Positions 20,858-31,533 of a stretch of 60,794 nucleotides of DNA are shown piece after piece. Each line of letters starts with the position of its first letter. The first letter of the stretch is position 1. The translations under genes were made by a program, and so were the position numbers. Location: contig CAMNRM010000030.1 in NCBI GenBank assembly GCA_946553025.1, positions 1-60,794 on the forward strand. Reading direction: 5' to 3'. The DNA is from an uncultured Clostridium sp. (GTDB lineage: Bacteria; Bacillota; Clostridia; Lachnospirales; Lachnospiraceae). The notes under the pieces are model-generated. The model ran no database searches, was not told the origin of the DNA, and was given only the letters and a program-made list of their open reading frames with translations.

Positions 20858-20886
20858 ATAAGTTCTTCATCAAATGCCGGAAAGCC

Positions 20887-22467
20887 TTATTTCCCGCTTG
20901 CCCCGTAGTTGGCAAGAACACGGGCTGACGGATCATTCACATCGCAGCCCTCCCAGGACTTATTCGGCATCCAGAAATCCACAATCATTTCCCCCTGCCC
21001 GGGATAATATTTCTCAAAAATTTCCCGGTAGAGCAGGGATTCCTTTGTAAACGGCTGTGCATGGGTGTAAGCCTTCCGCCGTGTTTCAAACTCTTCGTCC
21101 GTATAAAACGCTTCGGCATATGCCTTAAGATAGTTCACCAGGGAATGCCCTACCGCATCCGAAAATGCCGCCTTCTCCCTCCAGAGGATTTCCTCCGGCA
21201 GACATCCGTCCTTTTCAAACGCATGGCGCAGGAGATACTTGCCTTTTCCGTAGGTATTCAGCTTTTTCTGCGGATCAACCGCCATCACATACCGCACAAA
21301 ATCCAAATCGCCAAAGGGAACTCTGGCTTCGAGCGAGTTTACCGAAATACAGCGATCCGCCCGCAGAACATCGTACATGTGCAGTTCCCGAACCCTTTTC
21401 ACCGCTTCTTTTTGAAACTCCTCGGCTGAAGGTGCAAAATCCGTATACTTATACCCAAAGATCTCATCCGAAATTTCCCCGGTTAAAAGAACCCGGATAT
21501 CTGTCTGTTCATGAATCGCCTTACAAACTAGATACATCCCCATACTTGCCCGAATCGTTGTAATATCAAACGTCCCCAGAAGATGAATCAGTTCATCCAG
21601 ATTGGACAAAACATCCTCCTTCGTAATGATCACTTCCGTATGATCACTCCCGATAAAATCCGCCGTCTGCTTCGCATATTTTAAATCAATCGCATCCTCT
21701 GCCATCCCAATCGCAAATGTGCGGACAGGCTTCTTGCTCTTTCTCTGGGCAACCGCACAAACTAAAGAAGAATCCAGCCCTCCAGACAAAAGAAATCCCA
21801 CCTTGGCATCCGCAACCAGCCGCTTTTCAATTCCCGCAACCAGCTTATCATGAATCTTTTCGCAGACCGTTTCCAAATCATCCTCACAGACCTTATCCAC
21901 CCTGGCAATATCATAATAGCAGACAAACTCCCCATCCTTATAAAAATGTCCCGGCGGAAACGGCATAATCTTCGCGCAAAGCCCCACCAGATTCTTCGCC
22001 TCGCTGGCAAATATAATCGCGCCCTGTTCATCATAACCATAATAAAGCGGACGAATCCCAATCGGGTCCCGTGCGGCAATAAATTCCTTCGTCCTCCCGT
22101 CATAAAGAATACAGGCAAACTCCGCGTCCAGCAAAGCAAACATCCCCGTCCCATACTCGCGGTACATGGGAAGCAAAATCTCACAATCCGAATCACTTAC
22201 AAAGCTGTACTTTGCGGATAGTTCTTTTTTCCACCGCTCAAACCCGTAAATCTCCCCGTTGCAGACCAGATAGCTCCCATCCAGGGAAAACGGCTGCATC
22301 CCTTCCGGCGTAAGGCCCATAATCGAAAGCCGGTGAAATCCCAGTAATCCGTTCCCGGTATCCACAATCCTGCTGCAGTCCGGCCCACGCGAAATCGTCT
22401 GCATAAATCCCTTCTGAAAAACCTCCAAAGCGGCACTGCCGCTGCAATAGCCCATAATTGAACACAT
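20887..22467 (-). CDS. asnB: Asparagine synthase (glutamine-hydrolysing)
   Basis: AsnB makes asparagine from aspartate, ATP and glutamine. Cys2 (MCSIMGYCS) is the Ntn glutaminase nucleophile. The synthetase domain carries the PP-loop LLSGGLDSSLV. The length of 526 aa fits the short bacterial AsnB type. TTTGGAGG lies upstream of the ATG. About 70 bp separate it from pyrG, but that gap holds a diverged 26-bp element. Confidence 0.94.
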   Translation of the reverse strand: MCSIMGYCSGSAALEVFQKGFMQTISRGPDCSRIVDTGNGLLGFHRLSIMGLTPEGMQPFSLDGSYLVCNGEIYGFERWKKELSAKYSFVSDSDCEILLPMYREYGTGMFALLDAEFACILYDGRTKEFIAARDPIGIRPLYYGYDEQGAIIFASEAKNLVGLCAKIMPFPPGHFYKDGEFVCYYDIARVDKVCEDDLETVCEKIHDKLVAGIEKRLVADAKVGFLLSGGLDSSLVCAVAQRKSKKPVRTFAIGMAEDAIDLKYAKQTADFIGSDHTEVIITKEDVLSNLDELIHLLGTFDITTIRASMGMYLVCKAIHEQTDIRVLLTGEISDEIFGYKYTDFAPSAEEFQKEAVKRVRELHMYDVLRADRCISVNSLEARVPFGDLDFVRYVMAVDPQKKLNTYGKGKYLLRHAFEKDGCLPEEILWREKAAFSDAVGHSLVNYLKAYAEAFYTDEEFETRRKAYTHAQPFTKESLLYREIFEKYYPGQGEMIVDFWMPNKSWEGCDVNDPSARVLANYGASGK

Positions 22468-22630
22468 AAATAAACCTCCAAAGACTAAAATGAATTGAAT
22501 AAAACATATACAAAAGGCTAACAGTTCAGATTATGTTCGTTGCAAAGAAATATCATGTAATATCCTTGTACGGACTTGTCTGAACTGCTATTAAAAATTT
22601 ATATTTTTTTGAAAAGATTGACATGCTTTT

Positions 22631-22771
22631 CCGCTACAGCAGAGCCATGTTTCGTCGTCACCACGCTTTCGCTCCGCATATAACGTAACGGGCGCTAAAT
22701 TCGTGAAAAACCTCATTAAGCGCCGACGTTATATAGGGGATTCCTCACGAAACATGGCTCCGCTTTCGCTG
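22631..22771 (-). repeat. Long palindromic repeat family, copy C
   Basis: The arms are GAGCCATGTTTCGT and ACGAAACATGGCTC, complementary to each other but different from copies A, D and E. The core (CCACGCTTTCGCTCCGCATA; GTTATATAGGGGATTCC) is shared. It lies head-on to copy D, about 140 bp away. Confidence 0.8.
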
Positions 22772-22910
22772 GTTGATTAGCTGGCTGAAAATCTGCGTTC
22801 TAAAGCTGTCATCAAATCTAAGAATAAAAACTAAATCAGCGAAATTTAATTTAAGAAACAATGTTTAATCCAGCAGAGAGGTTTGCATACCACACGCAAG
22901 CCAAAGCAGC

Positions 22911-23050
22911 AGCGCAGGCAGGGCCTATTCCAAAAGGAATCCCCTATATAACGCCGGCGCTTGGTGAGGTCTTCCACGAACCTAGCGTCCGCTGCGTTCT
23001 ATGTGGAGCGAAAGCGTGGTGACGTTGGAATAGGTCCTGCCGGAGCGGAC
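22911..23050 (+). repeat. Long palindromic repeat family, copy D
   Basis: The arms GGCAGGGCCTATTCC and GGAATAGGTCCTGCC pair with one wobble. Most of its length can be aligned to the reverse complement of copy A. It lies in the asnB-glutamine synthetase intergenic region. Confidence 0.8.
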
Positions 23051-23079
23051 GAACTTAGCATTTAAAGTAATCTTCCCTC

Positions 23080-25179
<2,100 letters not shown>

Positions 25180-25237
25180 TTTTCTCTCCTCTTTTCTACT
25201 TGATCCGGGCAATGCGCCCTGTTGGTTTCGGTGCTCC

Positions 25238-25298
25238 AAAAAAAGCGGAAGGCGTCCCCTATGCAGAGCCGGTGAAGGCTAAACGCATAAGAAACGCC
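25238..25298 (-). terminator. Leader terminator/attenuator of glutamine synthetase
   Basis: On the minus strand GGCGTTTCTTATGC pairs with GCATAGGGGACGCC (14 bp with G-T pairs) around an inner TAGCC/GGCT stem, and is followed by TTCCGCTTTTTTT. It lies about 60 bp before the start codon, so most transcripts would stop there unless antiterminated. The 5' arm AAACAAGGGCGTTTCT recurs in the glnK leader. Confidence 0.7.
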
Positions 25299-25365
25299 CT
25301 TGTTTCTGAATAAATGGTAGATTGTTGTTTAAAGATAAAGGAATAAAATGCTGTTCCTATAAAGC

Positions 25366-25402
25366 AAAAAAGATGCCTCTGAACCTGCTGCTCAAAGACA
25401 CC
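25366..25402 (-). terminator. Promoter-proximal terminator-like hairpin in the glutamine synthetase leader
   Basis: On the minus strand GGTGTCTTTGA pairs with TCAGAGGCATC (three G-T pairs) and is followed by TTTTTT. It begins about 20 nt after the expected transcription start. Confidence 0.6.
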
Positions 25403-25425
25403 GTTGCCTTTTCTTTATGCGCTAT

Positions 25426-25454
25426 ATTCTACACGCAGAAAATTTATTTGTCAA
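25426..25454 (-). promoter_or_regulatory. Promoter of glutamine synthetase
   Basis: On the minus strand TTGACA and TAGAAT are 17 bp apart. The predicted leader of about 240 nt contains the two hairpins listed separately. Confidence 0.75.
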
Positions 25455-25588
25455 TCCCTTTTTTTTATTATTTTGTCTGGTGCATCACTGCATTTTATGG
25501 TAAGATAGAAAAGTCCGTGCTTGCAGGGACGATAAAAAGAGGAATGAAAAATAGTAACAAAATAAGAAAGGTGTGTGCGAAAGAAATT

Positions 25589-27058
25589 ATGGAACGGGAA
25601 AAATTTGGTTCGCGGCTGGGCTTTATCCTGGTATCCGCCGGCTGTGCCATAGGACTTGGAAATGTATGGAAATTTCCATATATGTGCGGTGAATATGGAG
25701 GGGCAGCCTTTATTTTTATCTATCTGCTGTTTCTGGTGCTTTTGGGGATTCCGGTGCTGGTCTGCGAATTTGCGGTGGGTCGGGGAAGTAAAAAGAGCGT
25801 GGCGGTGAGTTTTGAAAAACTTGCGCCGAAAAACAGCCGCTGGCATTGGCTGAAAGGAATTGGAATCGGCGGCTGCTATCTGCTGATGATGTTCTATACC
25901 ATGGTCGGCGGCTGGATGGTGTATTACTGCATGCGCAGCTTTACCGGTGCCTTTGTGGGCGCTTCGCCGGAGTTTGTAGCCCAGAGTTTTGATCAGATGC
26001 TGGGAAATCCCGGCTTAATGATCTTTTGGACGGTTCTGGTCTGTGTGATGGGCTTTTTAATCTGTCTGTTTGGTCTGAAAAAGGGAATCGAGAGGGTTTC
26101 CAAGGTGATGATGACCGCCCTTTTGGTGATTATGCTGGTTCTGGCGGTGCATTCGTTTTTTATGGATGGGGCAGAGGAGGGAATCCGCTTTTATCTGGTT
26201 CCTGACTTTGGAAAAATGGTGGATAACGGCATTGGAAACGTGATATTCGGTGCAATGAGCCAGGCGTTTTTTACCCTTTCGATTGGAATCGGGGCAATGC
26301 TGATTTTCGGAAGCTACCTGGATCGGGCAAGGAGCCTGACCGGGGAAGCGGTGAATATCACGATATTAGATACTTTTGTGGCATTGATGGCCGGGATGAT
26401 TATTATTCCTGCCTGCTTTTCCTACGGCATCGAGCCGGGGGCCGGGCCGAGTCTGGTCTTTCTCACCCTGCCCAATATCTTTGCGCAGATGGCTGCCGGT
26501 CAGCTCTGGAGCGGGTTGTTCTTCCTGTTTTTAAGCTTTGCGGCGCTTTCTACGATTATTGCCGTATTTGAAAATTTAATTGCTATTTTTATGGATTTGC
26601 TTGGCTGGACGAGAAAAAGAAGCGTGTTTGTCTGCGCCGCGGCAATGATTTTACTCAGTATGCCCTGCGTCCTTGGCTTTAACGTGCTCTCCGGGATTCA
26701 GCCCCTGGGCGAGGGAACGACGATTATGGATCTGGAGGACTTTATTGTATCGAATAATCTTCTGCCCCTGGGAAGCCTGGGCTATGTGCTTTTCTGTACC
26801 AGGAAAAACGGCTGGGGCTGGGATAAGTTCTTAAAAGAAGTAAATACGGGAACCGGAATATCCTTCCCGGCAGGGCTTTACGGATATGTGGCTTATGGGA
26901 TTCCGGCGATTATTATTTTCATTTATCTCAAGGGATATTATGATATGTTTTCGTCCAGAGGCGGTCTTGTTTTTGCCGGATGGATGGCGGTAGCCGTGCT
27001 TTTCCTGGGCTTTGTTCTGGTCTGTGCAGGGGGAAATGGAAAAAACAGGCAGGAGTAA
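25589..27058 (+). CDS. Sodium-dependent amino acid (SNF/NSS family) symporter
   Basis: A 489-aa transporter of the neurotransmitter:sodium symporter family. The N-terminus has the diagnostic FGSRLGFILVSAGCAIGLGNVWKFPY in TM1, and about 11-12 hydrophobic segments follow. Bacterial members import amino acids with Na+. The start at 25589 (MEREKFGSR) is chosen because family members begin a few residues before FGSRLGF; an ATG at 25544 would add 15 residues. It is divergent from glutamine synthetase and upstream of glnK-amt, which suggests a nitrogen-related substrate, but the substrate cannot be read from sequence. Confidence 0.88.
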   Translation: MEREKFGSRLGFILVSAGCAIGLGNVWKFPYMCGEYGGAAFIFIYLLFLVLLGIPVLVCEFAVGRGSKKSVAVSFEKLAPKNSRWHWLKGIGIGGCYLLMMFYTMVGGWMVYYCMRSFTGAFVGASPEFVAQSFDQMLGNPGLMIFWTVLVCVMGFLICLFGLKKGIERVSKVMMTALLVIMLVLAVHSFFMDGAEEGIRFYLVPDFGKMVDNGIGNVIFGAMSQAFFTLSIGIGAMLIFGSYLDRARSLTGEAVNITILDTFVALMAGMIIIPACFSYGIEPGAGPSLVFLTLPNIFAQMAAGQLWSGLFFLFLSFAALSTIIAVFENLIAIFMDLLGWTRKRSVFVCAAAMILLSMPCVLGFNVLSGIQPLGEGTTIMDLEDFIVSNNLLPLGSLGYVLFCTRKNGWGWDKFLKEVNTGTGISFPAGLYGYVAYGIPAIIIFIYLKGYYDMFSSRGGLVFAGWMAVAVLFLGFVLVCAGGNGKNRQE

Positions 27059-27220
27059 AACGTCTGTGCTGTGAATCGCGCACAGAACAGAGGAAAAAGT
27101 AAGGGAAAGCTGGAGAAAATTGGAGAAAAATACCAAAGAGGATGAGCGGATTTGTGGGAAAATACTAAGAACAAAGCAGTTTAAGGCTGTTTTTTTGGCG
27201 GATAATTTGGCAAAAATCAT

Positions 27221-27249
27221 TTGACAAATGGAATTGTCCTGTGTAATAA
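27221..27249 (+). promoter_or_regulatory. Promoter of glnK-amt
   Basis: TTGACA at 27221-27226 and TAATAA at 27244-27249 are 17 bp apart, upstream of a hairpin-containing leader. Confidence 0.75.
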
Positions 27250-27256
27250 TAGGCCC

Positions 27257-27302
27257 ATGCAAAACAAGGGTGTTTCTCGAAGGGGAAATGCCCTTTTTGC
27301 AT
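27257..27302 (+). terminator. Leader hairpin/attenuator upstream of glnK
   Basis: AGGGTGTTTCT pairs with GGGAAATGCCCT and TTTTTG follows. An outer ATGCAAAA/TTTTGCAT pairing competes with the T-run, so the structure may switch. It starts within about ten bases of the expected transcript start. The motif AAACAAGGGTGTTTCT is shared with the glutamine synthetase leader. Confidence 0.6.
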
Positions 27303-27345
27303 TGCAGGACAGGGAAGTTTTCGCGGAGAAAAGGAGGAAAACTGT

Positions 27346-27684
27346 ATGAAGAAACTGGAAATAGTGATTCGTTCGGAGAAGCTTGAAGAGTTAAAAAAGA
27401 TTCTGGAAGGCTGTGAGGCGAATGGCGTTATGATCAGCAATATTATGGGCTACGGGAACCAGAAAGGCTACACCCAGACTTACCGGGGGACAAAGTACGT
27501 GGTAAACCTGCTCCCCAAGGTAAAGGTGGAAACGGTGGTCCCGGAGGATGTTGCCGAAAATATTATTGACCAGGTAGTGAAGGAAATTACCACGGGAAAC
27601 TACGGCGACGGCAAAATCTTTGTTTACGATGTACAGGATGTTGTCCGTATCCGAACCGGCGAGCACGGGGAAAATGCATTGTAG
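27346..27684 (+). CDS. glnK: Nitrogen regulatory P-II protein
   Basis: This 112-aa P-II family sensor binds ATP/ADP and 2-oxoglutarate and controls the adjacent ammonium channel. The T-loop segment YTQTYRGTKYVVNLLPK carries Tyr51, the position uridylylated in other P-II proteins. GDGKIF (residues 87-92) and RIRTGE are the nucleotide-site motifs. GGAGG precedes the ATG. It is encoded directly before amt, the standard glnK-amt pairing. No GlnD-type uridylyltransferase is in the window. Confidence 0.95.
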   Translation: MKKLEIVIRSEKLEELKKILEGCEANGVMISNIMGYGNQKGYTQTYRGTKYVVNLLPKVKVETVVPEDVAENIIDQVVKEITTGNYGDGKIFVYDVQDVVRIRTGEHGENAL

Positions 27685-27778
27685 AATAACGTTTGATAGA
27701 AGAAAAGAGATGACTGGCTATAGTGCCGAATCTGTAAAAGATTATTGCAGAATAACGTTTGTTATAGAAGAAAAGGGA
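27678..27778 (+). repeat. Direct repeat spanning the glnK stop codon
   Basis: A 33-bp block beginning ATTGTAGAATAACGTTTG at 27678 (it includes the glnK stop) recurs at 27744 as ATTGCAGAATAACGTTTG with a two-base insertion. Only the first part of each ~66-bp unit is well conserved. Confidence 0.6.
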
Positions 27779-27809
27779 CAGATAACTGCATACAGGATTC
27801 CGTTGATCA

Positions 27810-27851
27810 AAGAAGATTGCGAGCGTAAAGGGCCGGGATCTTCTTTTTTTT
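27810..27851 (+). terminator. Terminator/attenuator between glnK and amt
   Basis: AAGAAGAT pairs with ATCTTCTT and eight T residues follow. It would limit read-through into amt or act as a control point. Confidence 0.7.
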
Positions 27852-27936
27852 AGCAGGCAAGCCGGAATAACGCTTCATCACTGTTTGTATGCAAAACGCG
27901 GGATTGTCAGGAATCGTGCAGAGAATGGAGGATATT

Positions 27937-29172
27937 ATGGAAGAAATCTTACGTGAAATTTTTGGAATCTGGTACTTAATCGGTGCCGCCTTTGTATTCT
28001 TTATGCAGGCCGGATTTGCCATGGTGGAAACCGGGTTTACCCGTGCAAAAAACGCGGGAAATATTATTATGAAGAACTTAATGGACTTTTGTATCGGTAC
28101 GATTGTCTTTATGTTTCTTGGCTTTGGGCTGCTGCTGGGGGAGGATGCCTTGGGCGGATTGGTTGGCCTTCCCACGATGGATATTATTACGAACTATGCA
28201 CAGTTTGACTGGTCAAGTTTTGTCTTTAACCTGGTGTTCTGCGCGACGGCGGCAACGATTGTTTCCGGGGCCATGGCAGAGCGGACGAAGTTTATCTCTT
28301 ACTGTATTTATTCGGCAGTGATTTCCGCCGTTGTCTATCCCATCGAGGCGCACTGGATCTGGGGCGGCGGCTGGCTGGCGGCAAGGGGATTTCACGATTT
28401 TGCCGGTTCCTGTGCCATCCACATGGTCGGCGGTGTTACGGCGTTAATCGGTGCGGCGATTGAGGGTCCGCGTATCGGAAAATACCAGCCGGACGGAACG
28501 CCAAACGCGATTTTAGGGCACAATATCGTTATCGGCGCTTTGGGCTGTTTTATTCTCTGGTTTGGCTGGTACGGCTTTAACGGGGCAGCGGCGACCTCAG
28601 GCCCGCAGCTTGCTTCCATCTTTGCCACAACGACCATTGCCCCGGCGGTTGCCACGGTGGTTTGTATGATTTTTACCTGGATAAAATACGGCAAGCCGGA
28701 TGTTTCCATGTGTCTGAACGCTTCTCTGGCTGGTCTGGTGGCGATTACCGCCGGCTGTGATGTGACGGACGCTTTGGGCTCATTTGTTATCGGCGCAGTA
28801 TCCGGCGTCCTGGTTGTCTTTGGCGTATGGTTCTGTGACTATATTATCCATGTCGATGACCCGGTGGGCGCGGTAGCCGTGCATTTCTGCAACGGTATCT
28901 GGGGAACGATTGCCGTGGGCTTATTTGCCACAACCAGCGCCCCGCAGAGCGAGATTTCCGGTTTATTTTACGGCGGCGGATTCTCCCTTTTAGGAATCCA
29001 GCTTACCGGCGTGGTTTCGGTTTTGGCATGGACGGCGGCAACGATGTTTGTGGTCTTTACCGTAATTAACAAAACTATTGGGCTTCGGGTAACGGATCAG
29101 GAGCAGATTGACGGTCTGGATATCCATGAGCACGGGATGAATGCCTATGCGGGATTTAGGATGGATCGGTAG
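27937..29172 (+). CDS. amt: Ammonium channel
   Basis: A 411-aa Amt/Mep/Rh-family protein with about 11 membrane helices. Conserved segments include FFMQAGFAMVETGFTRAKN, the helix with DFAGSCAIHMVGG (first pore His) and AVHFCNGIWG (second pore His region). The ATG at 27937 with GGAGG upstream is preferred; an earlier ATG at 27889 adds 16 residues. It follows glnK and is probably gated by it. Confidence 0.95.
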   Translation: MEEILREIFGIWYLIGAAFVFFMQAGFAMVETGFTRAKNAGNIIMKNLMDFCIGTIVFMFLGFGLLLGEDALGGLVGLPTMDIITNYAQFDWSSFVFNLVFCATAATIVSGAMAERTKFISYCIYSAVISAVVYPIEAHWIWGGGWLAARGFHDFAGSCAIHMVGGVTALIGAAIEGPRIGKYQPDGTPNAILGHNIVIGALGCFILWFGWYGFNGAAATSGPQLASIFATTTIAPAVATVVCMIFTWIKYGKPDVSMCLNASLAGLVAITAGCDVTDALGSFVIGAVSGVLVVFGVWFCDYIIHVDDPVGAVAVHFCNGIWGTIAVGLFATTSAPQSEISGLFYGGGFSLLGIQLTGVVSVLAWTAATMFVVFTVINKTIGLRVTDQEQIDGLDIHEHGMNAYAGFRMDR

Positions 29173-29213
29173 TTTGTCAAAATTTTCCAAATAGGGAAAG
29201 ATGTCCTTTAGAC

Positions 29214-29242
29214 TTGCCGAAAAACGTTCTTTACGGTATAAT
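29214..29242 (+). promoter_or_regulatory. Promoter of the cytidylate-kinase-like gene
   Basis: TTGCCG and TATAAT are separated by 17 bp. Confidence 0.6.
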
Positions 29243-29344
29243 AATCCCATAGCCGGGCCCTAAAGGATAACTGTATGCCATTTTGCGGCACTAAGGAAAT
29301 CCGGACGGCAATTGAGCAAAAGGATGGGCAGGGGAGGTACAGTG

Positions 29345-29941
29345 ATGACAAAAATCATAACGATCAGCAGAGAGTTTGGCAGCGGCGGACGGGAAATCGG
29401 TCACAGGTTGTCGGAGCGTTTGGGGATTCCGTTTTATGATAAGCAGCTGATTAAAATGGCGGCGGAAGACATTGAACTGGAGGAGCATATTTTTGAACTT
29501 TATGATGATGCTTTTATGGAAAAAGAGGAGATGAAGTACACGCCGTTTTCCACGATTTATGAAGTTCCCATGTCGGATCAGATATTTATTGCGCAGTCCA
29601 GGGTGATTCATCGCCTGGCAGAGCATGGGCCGTGCGTGATTGTGGGCCGCTGTGCCGACATGGTTCTTAAAGACGAACAATGCCTGAATTTATTCTTCTA
29701 TGCGAATTTTAAAAAGCGGGTACAGCGTCTTATGGAGAAGGAAAGGATGCCGGAATCCGAGCTGAAAGCGATGGAGAAAAAGGTTCGGGAAATTGACCGG
29801 AAAAGAAAGGATTACTACCAGTATTATACGGGAAATGAATGGGGAAAACCGCAGAATTACCATTTATGCCTGGACAGCCACAAGGCAGGGATGGAAGCCT
29901 GTATTGACGCTGCTATCGCTTATATGAATCATTTGGAGTAG
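29345..29941 (+). CDS. Cytidylate kinase-like family protein
   Basis: This 198-aa P-loop protein of the cytidylate-kinase-like (PF13189) family has ISREFGSGGREIGHRLSERL as its modified Walker A region, then IPFYDKQLI and GRCADMVL. Members are common in Clostridia and their substrate is not established; they differ from canonical Cmk. ATG 29345 with GGGGAGG upstream is chosen over ATG 29312. The glycosylase gene follows eight bases after the stop. Confidence 0.82.
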   Translation: MTKIITISREFGSGGREIGHRLSERLGIPFYDKQLIKMAAEDIELEEHIFELYDDAFMEKEEMKYTPFSTIYEVPMSDQIFIAQSRVIHRLAEHGPCVIVGRCADMVLKDEQCLNLFFYANFKKRVQRLMEKERMPESELKAMEKKVREIDRKRKDYYQYYTGNEWGKPQNYHLCLDSHKAGMEACIDAAIAYMNHLE

Positions 29942-29949
29942 AGTACAGG

Positions 29950-30837
29950 ATGGGAATAGAAGTTTGTCTGCCCTCGATGGATTTAAAACAAATTGCCAGG
30001 AGCGGCCAGTGCTTCCGCATGGAAGAGCAGGAAGACGGTGCTTTTAGGATTATTGCAGGGGAGCGCTGTGTAAAGATTGTACAGTTAAAAGCAGAGCGGG
30101 AGGGGTGCCGCTTTGCTTTTTCCTGTGCAGAAGAAGAATTCCATGAATTTTGGAGAGAATATTTTGACCTGGGGCGGGATTACGGAGCGATTTATAGAAG
30201 GATTGACCCGGAGGATGCCTATCTGTGCAGGGCGGCAAAGTTTGGCTGGGGGATACATATATTAAAGCAGGATTTGTGGGAAATGATCATAACCTTTATC
30301 ATTTCCCAGCAGAATAATATTCCGCGAATCCGCCGCTGTGTGGGGCTGCTTTGTGAAAAATACGGGACGAAAAAGAGAACTGCAGAGGGAGAGGAGTATT
30401 TTTCCTTTCCTCGGGCAAAAATGCTGGCAGGGGCAAAATTAGAAGACCTTCTGGCCTGTAACCTGGGTTATCGGGGGAAATATATTTTAAAAACGGCACA
30501 GATGATTGCCGGGGGAGCGTTTGATTTGCAGGCGCTGTATTATTTGCCTTATGAAGAAGCGAAAAAGGAACTGATGAAGCTTTACGGGGTGGGAATGAAG
30601 GTGGCCGAGTGCGTCTGCCTCTTTGCCCTGCACCATGTGGATGCCTTTCCCATAGATACGCATATAATGCAGATATTAAAAAGGCAGTATCCGGAAGGCT
30701 TCCCCTTTTCGCGCTACCAGGGAATTGCCGGGATACTGCAGCAGTATATGTTTTATTATGAACTGCACGGGAATAAGGGTTGTCCGGTGTTATCTGGTGA
30801 TGACGGAAAGACAACCAAAATGAATAACCACCACTAA
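29950..30837 (+). CDS. OGG1-type DNA glycosylase/AP lyase
   Basis: This 295-aa HhH-GPD base-excision repair enzyme contains the helix-hairpin-helix YGVGMKVAECVCLFALHHVDAFPIDTH; the Lys and the final Asp of PID correspond to the catalytic pair of 8-oxoguanine glycosylases. The N-terminal domain (CFRMEEQEDGAF...) matches the Ogg1 N-domain rather than MutY/Nth, and there is no Fe-S cysteine cluster. The last ~22 residues (after YYELHG) are polar and unusual, possibly a recombination junction. It is probably cotranscribed with the kinase-like gene. Confidence 0.88.
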   Translation: MGIEVCLPSMDLKQIARSGQCFRMEEQEDGAFRIIAGERCVKIVQLKAEREGCRFAFSCAEEEFHEFWREYFDLGRDYGAIYRRIDPEDAYLCRAAKFGWGIHILKQDLWEMIITFIISQQNNIPRIRRCVGLLCEKYGTKKRTAEGEEYFSFPRAKMLAGAKLEDLLACNLGYRGKYILKTAQMIAGGAFDLQALYYLPYEEAKKELMKLYGVGMKVAECVCLFALHHVDAFPIDTHIMQILKRQYPEGFPFSRYQGIAGILQQYMFYYELHGNKGCPVLSGDDGKTTKMNNHH

Positions 30838-30873
30838 AACCCTTTAAAATAACTGTGAAAGGAAATTCAAACT

Positions 30874-31116
30874 ATGAGTTATCAAGAAATAGCGAAAAGC
30901 ATGATTGACCGTTTACCAGATGATAAGATGATTTTCGTCATCAATATGCTTGAAGGTCTGGGGGAAATGTCAGGGCTTGACCTATACCCGGATTTCAAAC
31001 CAAACGCAACGACAATAGCAGCAATGGCAGAAACAGATGAAATGATAAGAACCGGCAGTGGACAGCATTTTGAGGGAACAACCGAAGAATTATTCTCTCA
31101 AATCTTGGAGGAATAG
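30874..31116 (+). CDS. Putative antitoxin (RelB/DinJ-like)
   Basis: This 80-aa small acidic protein lies directly upstream of a YafQ-type toxin frame with a 3-bp gap, which is the basis for the antitoxin call. It begins SYQEIAKSMIDRLPDDKMIFVINMLEGL, like short addiction-module antitoxins of Clostridia. The C-terminal part (ETDEMIRTGSGQHFEGTTEELF) resembles the toxin-binding tail of RelB/DinJ proteins. GAAAGGA lies upstream. Confidence 0.7.
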   Translation: MSYQEIAKSMIDRLPDDKMIFVINMLEGLGEMSGLDLYPDFKPNATTIAAMAETDEMIRTGSGQHFEGTTEELFSQILEE

Positions 31117-31119
31117 CCC

Positions 31120-31391
31120 ATGCTAAAACTGAACCTGACAACACAATTCAAACGTGACTTAAAGCTATGTAAAAGCGTAATTATAATATCAATCTGTTAA
31201 ATGCCATAGTGGACACATTGAGAATACCGGCGGCGCTTCCCCTGAAAAATAAAGACCATGTTCTAAAGGGAAACTATACCGGGCGGCGGGAATGTCACAT
31301 AGCCCCGGATTGGCTGCTTATCTACCGAATAGACGGAAACGAAATATATCTTGACCGTACCGGCACACATTCTGATTTATTTGGGGAATAA
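31120..31391 (+). pseudogene. yafQ: YafQ-like mRNA interferase toxin, frameshifted
   Basis: Frame 1 encodes MLKLNLTTQFKRDLKLCK and then reaches a stop at 31198-31200. A one-base shift in the A-run at about 31171-31174 restores an open frame that continues NYNINLLNAIVDTLRIP, RECHIAPDWLLIYRI and ends LDRTGTHSDLF, a complete YafQ/RelE-type toxin of about 90 aa. The reading is therefore one base short in a homopolymer: either a real inactivating deletion or a sequencing error. The antitoxin upstream is intact. Confidence 0.8.
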
Positions 31392-31533
31392 TAGAGCGTG
31401 GTACCTGCGCCCTGGGAGGCATCCTTCAGCCAGGCTTCTTACCTTTCTGGTAGGAAACATCAAAAAGTGGGAATTGATAAGAAAATCTCTTATCCTTATA
31501 TTTCTACCCTTACGCTGTTTCAAGCCCGATTTA

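Noticed and set aside
22468-22630. T-box leader upstream of asnB
   Set aside because: No T-box consensus or specifier hairpin is recognisable in this short A+T-rich leader.
27063-27095. Another 26-bp element copy (CTGTGCTGTGAATCGCGCACAG)
   Set aside because: It is a small hairpin with a partly similar centre, but it lacks the second TGTGAAC repeat and has no flanking duplication.
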